Shown: piece after piece, positions 18,207 through 26,382 of the stretch | How the letters are laid out: every line of letters starts with the position of its first letter | Position numbering within the stretch: position 1 is the first letter of the stretch | Assembly: GCF_032027425.1 (NCBI RefSeq) | Contig: NZ_JAVSJA010000001.1 | Span: 1,364,001-1,428,000 of the forward strand | Length of the DNA stretch: 64,000 nucleotides | From: Microcystis wesenbergii NRERC-220 | GTDB lineage: Bacteria; Cyanobacteriota; Cyanobacteriia; Cyanobacteriales; Microcystaceae | Direction: 5' to 3' | Notes under the pieces: generated by a model | What the model saw: only the letters and a program-made list of their open reading frames with translations | Databases searched by the model: none | Told to the model about the DNA's origin: nothing | Position numbers and translations under genes: made by a program

Positions 18207-18611
18207 ATGACCAATCCCACTGGAATTATTACCCCCATCGCCGAAAATCTCAAGACCGAAAAATTTCTGGAGACAATTGTTACCGCTGCCGAGGACAAGA
18301 AAGCAGGGGACATCGCCATCCTGAAAGTCGCCGATATCTGTTATTTAACCGATTATTTTCTGATTATTACCGGCTATTCTACCACTCAAGTGCGAGCGAT
18401 CGAGGATGCGATCGAAGCCGCTATGGAACTAGAATGGCAACAATCCCCCCGACAAGTGGAAGGAAAAAGCGAAGGTAGCTGGATCCTGATGGATTATGGC
18501 GATATCATTGTCCATATCTTTTTACCAAAAGAGCGAGAATTTTATAATTTAGAAGCATTTTGGGGTCATGCTCAACGGATTCCTCTACCTAGCGACCATT
18601 TGGAGGAGTAG
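18207..18611 (+). CDS. rsfS: Ribosome silencing factor RsfS
   Basis: A 134-residue protein of the RsfS/Iojap family. Typical stretches are KAGDIAILKVADICYLTDYF, ITGYSTTQVRAIEDAIE, QVEGKSEGSWILMDYGDIIV, and a C-terminal HIFLPKEREFYNLEAFWG. It binds ribosomal protein L14 (uL14) and blocks subunit joining in nutrient-poor conditions. It follows yqeK and precedes the CGLD27 gene by 5 bp. Confidence 0.93.
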   Translation: MTNPTGIITPIAENLKTEKFLETIVTAAEDKKAGDIAILKVADICYLTDYFLIITGYSTTQVRAIEDAIEAAMELEWQQSPRQVEGKSEGSWILMDYGDIIVHIFLPKEREFYNLEAFWGHAQRIPLPSDHLEE

Positions 18612-18616
18612 AATCC

Positions 18617-19120
18617 ATGAAATCCTCCCTTGATTTCTGTCCCGTCCCGGAAGAACAGCAACCGGTTAACGAGTACGAACAATTAAAAGAATCTTGGTTT
18701 TTCCGTTGGGCGACGCTAGATGTAGCCTCTTATACAAAAAAAATTGTCTGGTTATGGTTATGGACATGGTTAATTGTCGGACCGATTGCCGCCGCTAGTT
18801 TTCCCCTCAAAAAAGCCCCTTTTCTCTTCTCCTGTGCGGGGATTTTTGGCTCGACAATTTTGGTAGGATTGGTGTTATTGCGCTTGTATTTAGGCTGGAT
18901 CTACGTCTATGACCGCTTGCAATCGGAGAAAGTATTTTATGAGGAGTCGGGTTGGTACGATGGCCAAATCTGGACAAAAACCGCCGCCATTTTAACCCGC
19001 GATCGTTTAATCGTCTCTTATCAAATCCAGCCCATTCTCCGGCGTTTACAAAAAACCGCCCTGATTCTAGGGGCAATTGTCGCTATCAGTGGTCTTTTCT
19101 GGCTATTTTTCACTCACTAA
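18617..19120 (+). CDS. CGLD27/Ycf36 family membrane protein (DUF1230)
   Basis: A 167-residue protein starting MKSSLDFCPVPEEQQPVNEY, the hallmark CPVPxEQxPxNEY of the Ycf36/CGLD27 family found in cyanobacteria and plastids. Transmembrane helices lie at about 45-63, 70-92 and 145-164. The conserved middle (WIYVYDRLQSEKVFYEESGW followed by YDGQIWTK) is present. Its function is not established; conservation only in photosynthetic lineages suggests a thylakoid or chloroplast-related role. It lies 5 bp after rsfS. Confidence 0.88.
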   Translation: MKSSLDFCPVPEEQQPVNEYEQLKESWFFRWATLDVASYTKKIVWLWLWTWLIVGPIAAASFPLKKAPFLFSCAGIFGSTILVGLVLLRLYLGWIYVYDRLQSEKVFYEESGWYDGQIWTKTAAILTRDRLIVSYQIQPILRRLQKTALILGAIVAISGLFWLFFTH

Positions 19121-19135
19121 CCGCAACCAATCTGA

Positions 19136-20089
19136 ATGAATAGGGTAAAACGTTCACCAACCCACCGCTTAGAAATTCATCTCCTCCGGGAAGGTATTAT
19201 TGAATCGGTCCATCATGTCGAGGCCGCTATTTGCGATGACCGCGGCCGGGTATTATCCACCGCCGGCAGCGCCGAAACTAGCGCCTTTATTCGTTCGGCC
19301 CTGAAACCTTTTCAAGCACTGGCTGTCATCAGTACCGGCACCCTCGAACGCTACGATCTCAACGATAAGGATCTAGCCATTATCTGTAGTTCTCACCAAG
19401 GCACGGTGGAACACGCCCGTCAAGTCTTTAATATTCTCTGGCGTGCCGATATCGATCCCAACGCTCTGCAATGTCCCCTCCCCGAAGGTAAACCCAGTCG
19501 CCTCCAGTACAATTGTTCTGGTAAACACGCCGGGATGTTAGCAGTGTGTCAACAGCGCGGCTGGCCGTTAAATAGCTATCTCCGGCGCTCTAGTCAGATA
19601 CAGAAGCTAATTCTCAGCAAAATTGCCGAACTATTGGGGATGCCGGGGGATGAATTAATCAGCGCCCACGATGACTGCGGTGCGCCCACCTATTCAATGC
19701 AGTTGGGGCAAATGGCCCATCTCTACGCCCAGTTAGCCTCTGGCAACCGTTTAGACTTAGAAAGAATCGTCCGGGCGATGACCTATCATCCCCGCATGGT
19801 AGCAGGGGAAGGGGCTTTTGATACGGAATTAATGCGGGTTAGCCAAGGGGAAATCGTCAGTAAAGCCGGGGCCGAAGGGATTCAATGTATTGGGCGCGTC
19901 GGTGAGGGTTTAGGATTAGCAATTAAAGCCCTAGATGGTTCCAAACGGGCTAAATATGCCGCCGCTTTGCAAATTCTCAAACAGTTAGGCTGGATTACTC
20001 CCAATGTGGCCGAATCTCTCTCGGAAAAATTCCTCAAAATCGGCAGTTATACCCGCTTGGAAGTGGTGGGGGAAATGGCTTTGTTATAA
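19136..20089 (+). CDS. Asparaginase (asparaginase II family)
   Basis: A 317-residue protein of the PF06089 asparaginase family, distinct from the E. coli AnsA/AnsB fold. Motifs are HLLREGIIESVHHVEAAICD, RSALKPFQALAVI, SSHQGTVEHARQV, LQYNCSGKHAGMLAVCQQRG, SAHDDCGAPTYSMQLGQMA, MTYHPRMVAGEGAFDTELM and SKAGAEGIQCIG. It would hydrolyse L-asparagine to aspartate and ammonia. It starts 15 bp after the CGLD27 gene, so it is probably in the same transcript. Confidence 0.88.
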   Translation: MNRVKRSPTHRLEIHLLREGIIESVHHVEAAICDDRGRVLSTAGSAETSAFIRSALKPFQALAVISTGTLERYDLNDKDLAIICSSHQGTVEHARQVFNILWRADIDPNALQCPLPEGKPSRLQYNCSGKHAGMLAVCQQRGWPLNSYLRRSSQIQKLILSKIAELLGMPGDELISAHDDCGAPTYSMQLGQMAHLYAQLASGNRLDLERIVRAMTYHPRMVAGEGAFDTELMRVSQGEIVSKAGAEGIQCIGRVGEGLGLAIKALDGSKRAKYAAALQILKQLGWITPNVAESLSEKFLKIGSYTRLEVVGEMALL

Positions 20090-20155
20090 ATAGTCGGTTA
20101 ACAAAAGCGTAACACATCAAAAACTTTTCTTTTTGGTGTGTTAGGGCAGTATTTA

Positions 20156-20300
20156 TAAGTAGCTGGTTATAATTAAATTAAAAATGGATTTTGCCTTTAA
20201 TCCCCCCTTGATCCCCCCTTGATAAGGTAGGGTTGATTCATGAATCAACCCTACCCTTGATAACGGGGGTGTCTGATAATTTTTAACGCCTACCTACTTA
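20156..20300. repeat. MITE family IV, copy 1 (145 bp) with nested palindrome
   Basis: Left end TAAGTAGCTGGTTATAATTA; right end TTTTTAACGCCTACCTACTTA. A second, oppositely oriented copy lies at 35858-35961 with matching ends (TAAGTAGGTAGGCG and CCAGCTACTTA). This copy carries the 30-bp palindrome at 20226-20255 in its core; the other does not. Confidence 0.75.
20226..20255. repeat. 30-bp perfect palindrome nested in a MITE
   Basis: Identical to 15638-15667 (half-site GGTAGGGTTGATTCA). It lies in the middle of the family IV MITE, next to a CTTGATCCCCCCTTGATAA stretch, as if inserted there. Confidence 0.9.
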
Positions 20301-20346
20301 TCTTGATTTTTTTTCCTCAAAAACTGAACTTCGGAGTACAATACAG

Positions 20347-20607
20347 ATGACTAAATTAATTCAAGAAACTTTCGAGCAAATTGCACCGCTTTCTGAAGAA
20401 CAACAAGATAGCCTGGCAACCTATCTAAAAAAACACCTAGCTGAATTTTTAGAAGAAGCGGAAAAAGAACGACGAATTGCAGAAGGGACTTATACCATAA
20501 GTGATTTTAACGAAAAAACTCAACAAGTCATTCAGAATATTGAAGAGCAAAAAAACTTAACTGTTGTCAAAGATCAAGTTGAACTGTATCAGCAGCTAGG
20601 AATTTAA
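20347..20607 (+). CDS. Antitoxin-like protein paired with a broken YafQ toxin
   Basis: An 86-residue acidic, helical protein (LSEEQQDSLATYLKKHLAEF followed by LEEAEKERRIAEG). Proteins of this type are found upstream of RelE/YafQ toxins in cyanobacteria and serve as antitoxins. It overlaps the downstream toxin remnant by one base (TAATG), the usual coupled layout. No DNA-binding fold is obvious. The antitoxin frame is intact although the toxin is not. Confidence 0.6.
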   Translation: MTKLIQETFEQIAPLSEEQQDSLATYLKKHLAEFLEEAEKERRIAEGTYTISDFNEKTQQVIQNIEEQKNLTVVKDQVELYQQLGI

Positions 20608-20909
20608 TGTTATTACCCATTTTTGAAAATCGCTTTAAAAAAGATATTAAACGACTGCAAAAACGGTGAAAAGATATGACCAAACTGAAAAATGTCATTG
20701 ATAAATTACTTCAAAAGCAAGAACTAGAACCTAAATACAAAGATCACGCTTTGATGGGAAACTGGAATGGATATAGGGATTGTCACCTAGAACCAGACTG
20801 GCTTTTAATTTATAAAATCACAGACACCCATCTTTTTTTAGTGCGCTCTGGTTCCCATATTGAAGGCGGTTCGCGGAGGGGAAGCGTGGCAATCTTGCTT
20901 AACCGATAG
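20607..20909 (+). pseudogene. YafQ/RelE-type toxin pseudogene
   Basis: The frame starting at the ATG at 20607 reads MLLPIFENRFKKDIKRLQKR, then a TGA stop at 20667-20669, then KDMTKLKNVIDKLL... to the end. YafQ proteins normally read through here with a Gly (KRGKDM), so a single GGA-to-TGA change explains the break. The conserved GNWNGYRDCHLEPDWLLIYK and LFLVRSGSH are present. The normal short C-terminus after GSH is replaced by IEGGSRRGSVAILLNR, encoded by a GC-rich repeat-like stretch (about 20864-20893). An ATG at 20676 could yield a 77-residue product lacking the N-terminus. Confidence 0.75.
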
Positions 20910-21238
20910 TAATCTGTCAATTTTAAAAGGATCAGTGGAGACAAGCAGGGAGAGCAGAAGGGGCAGGGGAAGCACCGGGAGATTTATCTCTCAATTCGAT
21001 CTTGACAGATCAATAGGCCTATGGTAGAGTAATAACCGAATTATCACACAAAGTCGAGGAGAGCCAAAAGCCTTCGAGTGATAGAATACGAGGGGTTGCT
21101 GAATCAAGGTATGAATGCCAATTGTGCGGGTTCCCGTGCAAAAGTTAGTTTGGGTCTAGGTTTTAAAAATCCCAGAAAAGAAGATTCATATCTCAAATCA
21201 GCAACCCCGAATACGATTGTCTGATGGTGAGAATTTAG
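20910..21238. other. Intergenic region with an IS1-type MITE
   Basis: No gene seen. A purine-rich AGGGGCAGGGGAAGCACC stretch lies near 20955-20980, then the element at 21092-21208. Confidence 0.5.
21092..21208. repeat. IS1-derived MITE (117 bp) with 8-bp target duplication
   Basis: Left end GGGGTTGCTGAATCAAGG continuing TATGAAT; right end is the imperfect complement (GGGGTTGCTGATTTGAGA then TATGAAT). GAATACGA occurs directly before (21084-21091) and directly after (21209-21216) the element. The ends closely match the IS1-family element at 53116-53872 (GGCGTTGCTGAATTAAGC then TATGAAT). Confidence 0.9.
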
Positions 21239-22918
21239 ATGCATTATATTCCCTCATTCAAAAAATTCCAGATCGCAGTTCCAGATCTACTGGTAGTGGC
21301 GGTGTGTATTGTAAGCTTTATTTTTAGCGTTATCGAATCAAAACTTAATACGGACGCTCACCATTGGGGGCTTATGTACGCGAATGCCATAGACTTGGTT
21401 CGCGGATCGATACCTTTTAAAGAAATATTTATTCAATACGGAATTCTAACGACGATAATTCAGGGTTTCTCTTTAGTTATCTTCGGCAATAAAGCGATCT
21501 CAGTCGGTATTATTACTGGATTATTTTACTCTTGTAGCTTGTACATATCGTATTTACTCTGGCAGAAAATCATCAGTAAGAACCGCGCCAGTTTTTCTAC
21601 AATTTTGATGTTTTTATTGCAGGGGTATATTGTTTATCCGTGGTCTAATTACTTTTCTTATACTTTTTTGTTAATCTGTTTACTACTTTTGTCTAATGGT
21701 CGCTCAAAAAATTCACGGATTCTCGTATATTGTGTAGCGGGTATTTTTTTCGCCCTAAATGTGCTATCTAGACAAACCGCTTTTGGTCCAACAATAGTAC
21801 CGATTTACTTGTATTTCTTGCTAGAACTTGTCGAGTCTTCAAAGGAAGAAAGGAAAACATTTATCAAAAAAATAGTATTATTTCATTTAGGAGTTATGGC
21901 GATCTTTGCAATATTTTTTGTTTATCTTTATCACACTTCATCTTTGCAAGATTGGTATCTTCAAAACTTTACTATTTTAAATCTTTACGAAGATTCTTCG
22001 GGAGGAGTAAAAAACCTAATTTTTGGATTCTTAAAAAAAATGTTTATTTCACCAATACTAACATTCGATATTAGAGGAATAATCTATATATTAAATTTAT
22101 GCAACTCGATATTTTGGATACAGGCAATACTGGCGAAAGTTTTTAGAAAGAATCTGCCGGTTACAAATCGGGAAAAAGTTATTTTTTTACTTGCCAGTAT
22201 TTCTCTATTCGGGTACGCGCAAGCTCTATATAAACTCAGCGTTTTTCGCTTACAGAATTCCTCCTCGATCGGTTTGGGATTGCTAACCCTTTCTGGCTTT
22301 GAAATGACCTCAAAATTACTCAAATGGCAACGGTATATTATCTTAGGTATTATCTGCGCTATGAGCGTATATCTTAGCGGCACCCTAGGTGGGTTAAAAT
22401 TTTCTAGTGTTTACTACAACTGGCCGAAATATCTATTCAGTGGCAGACTTCAGCAACCCGAAAACATAGATATATTTCAAGGAAAACTTTTTAATACTAG
22501 AGTTAAAAGTTATTATGAATCCTTGGTAAAAGAGATCGATTCCTATAAATCAAGTGTTCCGTACATTATCAACCTAACCCGTGACTCGTATATTCTTTAC
22601 CTATCGAATAATTTTAGAAAAGTTCAGTCTTCTCCTTTCTACGATATATACGATCGGAGACTCAATGATATGATCCTACTAGACGAGCAACAAAAAATCG
22701 ATAATCTCATCGCCAGAGAAAACGCTATTTATATAGCTCACTTACGGAAAATCGAAGACTTTCGATCGATTCCAAGTAACTACTGTATTGTTTATCAGGC
22801 TCAAAAACCGAGAGAAGTTCCATTTATGCCCAAAGATATTTTTCTCGTAGTTCCCCGAAAAATCGCCAAGGATTGCTTGACAATTAATATCAAATCGTCA
22901 AAAGATAAGGGAGTATAA
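21239..22918 (+). CDS. Large polytopic membrane protein, probable GT-C-type glycosyltransferase
   Basis: A 559-residue protein with roughly ten hydrophobic helices in the first 380 residues. A short loop with DAHHWG (39-44) after the first helix recalls the acidic first-loop motif of GT-C glycosyltransferases, and a soluble C-terminal region (about 400-559) follows. These features suggest a lipid-linked sugar transferase or a related surface-polysaccharide protein, but no signature proves it. It stands alone, between MITE sequence and a kinase pseudogene. Codon use looks AT-rich relative to the neighbouring dapB, consistent with accessory origin (visual impression only). Confidence 0.55.
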   Translation: MHYIPSFKKFQIAVPDLLVVAVCIVSFIFSVIESKLNTDAHHWGLMYANAIDLVRGSIPFKEIFIQYGILTTIIQGFSLVIFGNKAISVGIITGLFYSCSLYISYLLWQKIISKNRASFSTILMFLLQGYIVYPWSNYFSYTFLLICLLLLSNGRSKNSRILVYCVAGIFFALNVLSRQTAFGPTIVPIYLYFLLELVESSKEERKTFIKKIVLFHLGVMAIFAIFFVYLYHTSSLQDWYLQNFTILNLYEDSSGGVKNLIFGFLKKMFISPILTFDIRGIIYILNLCNSIFWIQAILAKVFRKNLPVTNREKVIFLLASISLFGYAQALYKLSVFRLQNSSSIGLGLLTLSGFEMTSKLLKWQRYIILGIICAMSVYLSGTLGGLKFSSVYYNWPKYLFSGRLQQPENIDIFQGKLFNTRVKSYYESLVKEIDSYKSSVPYIINLTRDSYILYLSNNFRKVQSSPFYDIYDRRLNDMILLDEQQKIDNLIARENAIYIAHLRKIEDFRSIPSNYCIVYQAQKPREVPFMPKDIFLVVPRKIAKDCLTINIKSSKDKGV

Positions 22919-22981
22919 TTGAACTTATATTAAAAGCTCACTTTTGATTTTTTCTATGAAATACCTAATAACCTACGCGAA

Positions 22982-23519
22982 TCAAAAGTATCGATACAAA
23001 ACCCTCGGATTTTTTAGTTCTACCGAACCTACCATGCAAGGAATTGCTGAAAGCCTTTCCATTAATCGAGCATACCAAAAGTTGCTCAAATGATCGATCA
23101 AAACTACTTTATCCTCGCCAGAGATTACAATATTTTCTGGTTTAATATCAAGAGGATAAATTCCTTGCTCGTGAACTGTTTCTAATGCGTCCACCAATTG
23201 ACTGATTAATTTCTCGATTCTTTGCGGAGGTAAACGAGAGCTGCCCGGCAGCAAAGAAGCAAAGGTTTTATCCCAGCGCCTATTCTTGGGGATAAAATTC
23301 CTTAATCGCTATAGCAGTGGCTAATTGACGATGACAGGCCCGATAGGTGATGCCAAAACTGCCCCGACCGAGGGGATAATCGATAGCATCAGTTCCATCT
23401 CTCAGTAAGGTTCCCTTTGCTAAGAAGTCTTTTAGTAGTGCTGGCAGGTAAACACCACAACGGAGACATTTATCCATTGATGGCTCAATTCCCTGAAAAC
23501 GACAGTTTAAGCATGGCAT
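22982..23519 (-). pseudogene. Serine/threonine protein kinase pseudogene
   Basis: Two fragments of one kinase. The N-terminal piece (23280-23519) has a Cys4 zinc-ribbon-like start (CLNCRFQG...KCLRCGVYLP) and the glycine loop YPLGRGSFGITY with the VAIK-type lysine (AIAIKEFY). The second piece (22982-23254) has the catalytic loop degraded to YPLDIKPENI and the DFG replaced by DHL. The helix C to hinge region between them is missing and a stop separates them. The C-lobe ends early. Not expected to be active. Confidence 0.8.
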
Positions 23520-23720
23520 GGAGGGTTAAGGACCCATATTCTCCCTAAATAATCACGATTTTCTCATAACTACCCCTCGATCGTTGTGCGTGAGAAAACG
23601 GATAATTAATTCAGTGATTAGGCAAAAGGCGGTTAGGTGTTGAGGTTTTTTCCTTTGTCCCTGAAATACCCCTCCACCCCAACAATCTATAATCGCCATA
23701 TATAAGGAGAATAATTAACC

Positions 23721-24551
23721 ATGACCGAAAATAGAGGCCCGATTCCCGTAGTTGTCAACGGTGCAGCCGGCAAAATGGGACGGGAAGTCATTAAAGCCGT
23801 TGCTCGTGCCGACGATATGATCTTAGTGGGTGCAGTGGATCGAAATCCAGCTTTTCGAGGTCAGGATGTGGGAGAAGTGGCTGGTTGTGAACCCCTAGAA
23901 GTGCCGATTCTCGACGATTTGCAGAGTGTTTTAGTCCTGGCAACTCAGGAAAAAGTGCAGGGGGTGATGGTGGATTTTACCCATCCCGACGGTGTTTATG
24001 ACAATACCCGCAGTGCGATCGCCTATGGAGTGCGTCCCGTGGTGGGAACTACGGGATTATCGGCGGCACAACTGCAAGATTTAGCCGAATTTGCCGAAAA
24101 AGCCAGCACCGGCTGTTTAGTTATCCCCAATTTTTCCATTGGCATGGTTTTACTACAACAGGCTGCTATGCAAGCATCTCGCTACTTTGATCATGTAGAA
24201 ATTATCGAACTGCATCACAATCAAAAAGCAGACGCACCCAGTGGCACAGCGATTAAAACCGCCGAATTACTGGCCGAATTAGGTAAAACCTTTAATCCTG
24301 CCCAAGTTTCCGAAAAAGAAACCATCCCCGGCGCTAGAGGCGGTTTAACTGCTGAGAACATCCGTATTCATAGCGTGCGTCTACCCGGTTTAATTGCCCA
24401 CCAGGAAGTCATTTTCGGTTCCCCCGGGGAAATCTATACCCTTCGTCATGATACCAGCGATCGCTCCTGTTATATGCCGGGGGTTCTCCTCTCTATCCGC
24501 AAAGTTACTCAGCTGCAATCCCTCGTTTACGGTTTAGAAAAAATCCTCTAA
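23721..24551 (+). CDS. dapB: 4-hydroxy-tetrahydrodipicolinate reductase
   Basis: A 276-residue NAD(P)H-dependent enzyme of lysine/diaminopimelate biosynthesis. It has the N-terminal nucleotide-binding motif [36 protein letters not shown], the catalytic [20 protein letters not shown] and the C-terminal [15 protein letters not shown]. Full length. A GGAG-type site precedes the ATG (AAGGAGAATAATTAACC). Its stop codon at 24549-24551 directly abuts nuclease-derived remnant sequence, leaving no spacer or terminator. Confidence 0.95.
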   Translation: MTENRGPIPVVVNGAAGKMGREVIKAVARADDMILVGAVDRNPAFRGQDVGEVAGCEPLEVPILDDLQSVLVLATQEKVQGVMVDFTHPDGVYDNTRSAIAYGVRPVVGTTGLSAAQLQDLAEFAEKASTGCLVIPNFSIGMVLLQQAAMQASRYFDHVEIIELHHNQKADAPSGTAIKTAELLAELGKTFNPAQVSEKETIPGARGGLTAENIRIHSVRLPGLIAHQEVIFGSPGEIYTLRHDTSDRSCYMPGVLLSIRKVTQLQSLVYGLEKIL

Positions 24552-24702
24552 ATCGAGATATTTTAGAGAAAGGAGAGGAAAAGGGCAAAGAAGAGAAATC
24601 TCGACAAATTGCCCTAAAAATGCTATCTGCTGGCTTTCCTATCCCCAAGCCCTAGATTTAGATATTGAACAAGTACAACAAGTCATTGAGGGACAAAATT
24701 GA
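24552..24702 (+). pseudogene. Chimeric remnant of Rpn nuclease tails
   Basis: Immediately after the dapB stop the sequence reads ILEKGEEKGKEEKSRQIALK then MLSAGFPIP, a C-terminal tail as in the nuclease ORFs at 27488 and 28269. It then breaks and jumps into the other tail type, QALDLDIEQVQQVIEGQN, ending at the TGA at 24700-24702. It records a deletion or recombination that fused two unlike tails. No start codon is apparent. Confidence 0.75.
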
Positions 24703-24762
24703 GGGAAAACGGACAGTATTTTCTATCGTCTCTTTGAGACTTTTCCTGAAAGTTTCTTTGAT

Positions 24763-25512
24763 TTGCTCAATCTTCCCCCAGAAACCGTCAATCATTATCA
24801 ATTTTCCTCCCTAGAAGTTAAACAACTCGCTTTTCGTTTAGATGGGGTCTTTCTTCCCGATAACCTGAATGACCCGATTTACTTTGTTGAGGTACAATTT
24901 CAAAAAGATGAACGGTTTTACTCACGCTTTTTTAGTGAAATATTTCTCTATTTTCATCAAAGCGAGTTAAGCCAGAATTGGCAAGGGGTGATCATTTATC
25001 CTCATCGGGAAATTGAAAACAGTCCCAAATCTCGTTATCAAGAATTCTTTGAGTCAGGCCGAGTTAACTGTTATTATCTGAATCAGTTAGATGAGGGGGA
25101 TTCTCTGGGGGTAAAAGTGTTACAATTAATTGTGGAATCGGAACCAAACACCTTAGCCCAAGGAAAAGAACTGATTCAACAGGTTAGACAACAATTCCAG
25201 GAGTCTTTAAAAAGACAAGACATTCTCGAATTAATTGAGACAATTCTCATTTATAAATTGCCCAAATTAAACCGTAAGGAGATAGAAAAAATGTTTAGTT
25301 TAAGTGATTTAAGAGAAACTAAAGTCTATCAGGAAGCTTTAGAGGAAGGCAGAGAGGAAGGTAGAGAGGAAGGCAGAGAGGAAGGAGAATTATCCGCTAA
25401 ATTAAACTCTATTCCCCGTTTATCAGCCTTAGGATTAACTATAGAACAAATTGCCCAAGCCCTAGATTTAGATATTGAACAAGTACAACAAGTCATTGAG
25501 GTACAAAATTGA
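24763..25512 (+). CDS. Rpn/PD-(D/E)XK nuclease (DUF2887-like), family A copy 1
   Basis: 249 residues from a TTG. The nuclease core is visible: QFSSLEVKQLAFRLDGVFLP, with D27, followed by IYFVEVQFQKDERFYSRFF with the E43-x-Q45 motif. Next come ELIETILIYKLPKLNRKEIE, an internal Met (residue 177), an acidic REEGREEGREEGE hinge and a 40-residue tail beginning LSAKLNSIPRLSALGL. Homologous frame continues upstream to 24703 (KTDSIFYRLFETFPESFFDL), where family members normally start with Met-Lys-Thr-Asp, but the codon here is GGG. Full-length initiation is therefore doubtful. Members of this family are annotated as recombination-promoting nucleases or putative transposases. Confidence 0.75.
   Translation: MLNLPPETVNHYQFSSLEVKQLAFRLDGVFLPDNLNDPIYFVEVQFQKDERFYSRFFSEIFLYFHQSELSQNWQGVIIYPHREIENSPKSRYQEFFESGRVNCYYLNQLDEGDSLGVKVLQLIVESEPNTLAQGKELIQQVRQQFQESLKRQDILELIETILIYKLPKLNRKEIEKMFSLSDLRETKVYQEALEEGREEGREEGREEGELSAKLNSIPRLSALGLTIEQIAQALDLDIEQVQQVIEVQN
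25276..25512 (+). CDS. Nested short ORF within family A copy 1 (RpnS-like), with its ribosome-binding site
   Basis: An in-frame ATG at 25291 is preceded by AAGGAG (25276-25281) with a 9-nt spacer, a better initiation signal than that of the full-length ORF. The product would be 73 residues: MFSLSDLRETKVYQEALEEG, the acidic hinge and the tail. In E. coli, Rpn genes are reported to make a short C-terminal protein from such an internal start that inhibits the nuclease. The caveat is that the AAGGAG also encodes conserved residues (K-E), so protein constraint may explain it. Confidence 0.45.
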   Translation, partial: KEIEKMFSLSDLRETKVYQEALEEGREEGREEGREEGELSAKLNSIPRLSALGLTIEQIAQALDLDIEQVQQVIEVQN

Positions 25513-25572
25513 GGGAAAACGGACAGTATTTTCTATCGTCTCTTTGAGACTTTTCCTGAAAGTTTCTTTGAT

Positions 25573-26322
25573 TTGCTCAATCTTCCCCCAGAAACCGTCA
25601 ATCATTATCAATTTTCCTCCCTAGAAGTTAAACAACTCGCTTTTCGTTTAGATGGGGTCTTTCTTCCCGATAACCTGAATGACCCGATTTACTTTGTTGA
25701 GGTACAATTTCAAAAAGATGAACGGTTTTACTCACGCTTTTTTAGTGAAATATTTCTCTATTTTCATCAAAGCGAGTTAAGCCAGAATTGGCAAGGGGTG
25801 ATCATTTATCCTCATCGGGAAATTGAAAACAGTCCCAAATCTCGTTATCAAGAATTCTTTGAGTCAGGCCGAGTTAACTGTTATTATCTGAATCAGTTAG
25901 ATGAGGGGGATTCTCTGGGGGTAAAAGTGTTACAATTAATTGTGGAATCGGAACCAAACACCTTAGCCCAAGGAAAAGAACTGATTCAACAGGTTAGACA
26001 ACAATTCCAGGAGTCTTTAAAAAGACAAGACATTCTCGAATTAATTGAGACAATTCTCATTTATAAATTGCCCAAATTAAACCGTAAGGAGATAGAAAAA
26101 ATGTTTAGTTTAAGTGATTTAAGAGAAACTAAAGTCTATCAGGAAGCTTTAGAGGAAGGCAGAGAGGAAGGTAGAGAGGAAGGCAGAGAGGAAGGAGAAT
26201 TATCCGCTAAATTAAACTCTATTCCCCGTTTATCAGCCTTAGGATTAACTATAGAACAAATTGCCCAAGCCCTAGATTTAGATATTGAACAAGTACAACA
26301 AGTCATTGAGGTACAAAATTGA
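25573..26322 (+). CDS. Rpn nuclease, family A copy 2 (identical to copy 1)
   Basis: The predicted protein is identical to copy 1 over all 249 residues, and the nucleotide unit repeats with a period of 810 bp with no difference noticed. The same GGG replaces the expected start codon at 25513. The nested start is at 26101, preceded by AAGGAG at 26086-26091. Such identity implies very recent duplication or gene conversion (or an assembly duplication). Confidence 0.75.
   Translation: MLNLPPETVNHYQFSSLEVKQLAFRLDGVFLPDNLNDPIYFVEVQFQKDERFYSRFFSEIFLYFHQSELSQNWQGVIIYPHREIENSPKSRYQEFFESGRVNCYYLNQLDEGDSLGVKVLQLIVESEPNTLAQGKELIQQVRQQFQESLKRQDILELIETILIYKLPKLNRKEIEKMFSLSDLRETKVYQEALEEGREEGREEGREEGELSAKLNSIPRLSALGLTIEQIAQALDLDIEQVQQVIEVQN
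26086..26322 (+). CDS. Nested short ORF within family A copy 2
   Basis: Same as the nested ORF of copy 1: ATG at 26101, AAGGAG 9 nt upstream, 73-residue product identical in sequence. Confidence 0.4.
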   Translation, partial: KEIEKMFSLSDLRETKVYQEALEEGREEGREEGREEGELSAKLNSIPRLSALGLTIEQIAQALDLDIEQVQQVIEVQN

Positions 26323-26382
26323 GGGAAAACGGACAGTATTTTCTATCGTCTCTTTGAGACTTTTCCTGAAAGTTTCTTTGAT

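Noticed and set aside
23280-23519. The 79-residue kinase N-terminus as a small functional protein
   Set aside because: It ends abruptly after the VAIK lysine, and the remaining kinase follows in a decayed frame, so it is better read as one pseudogene.
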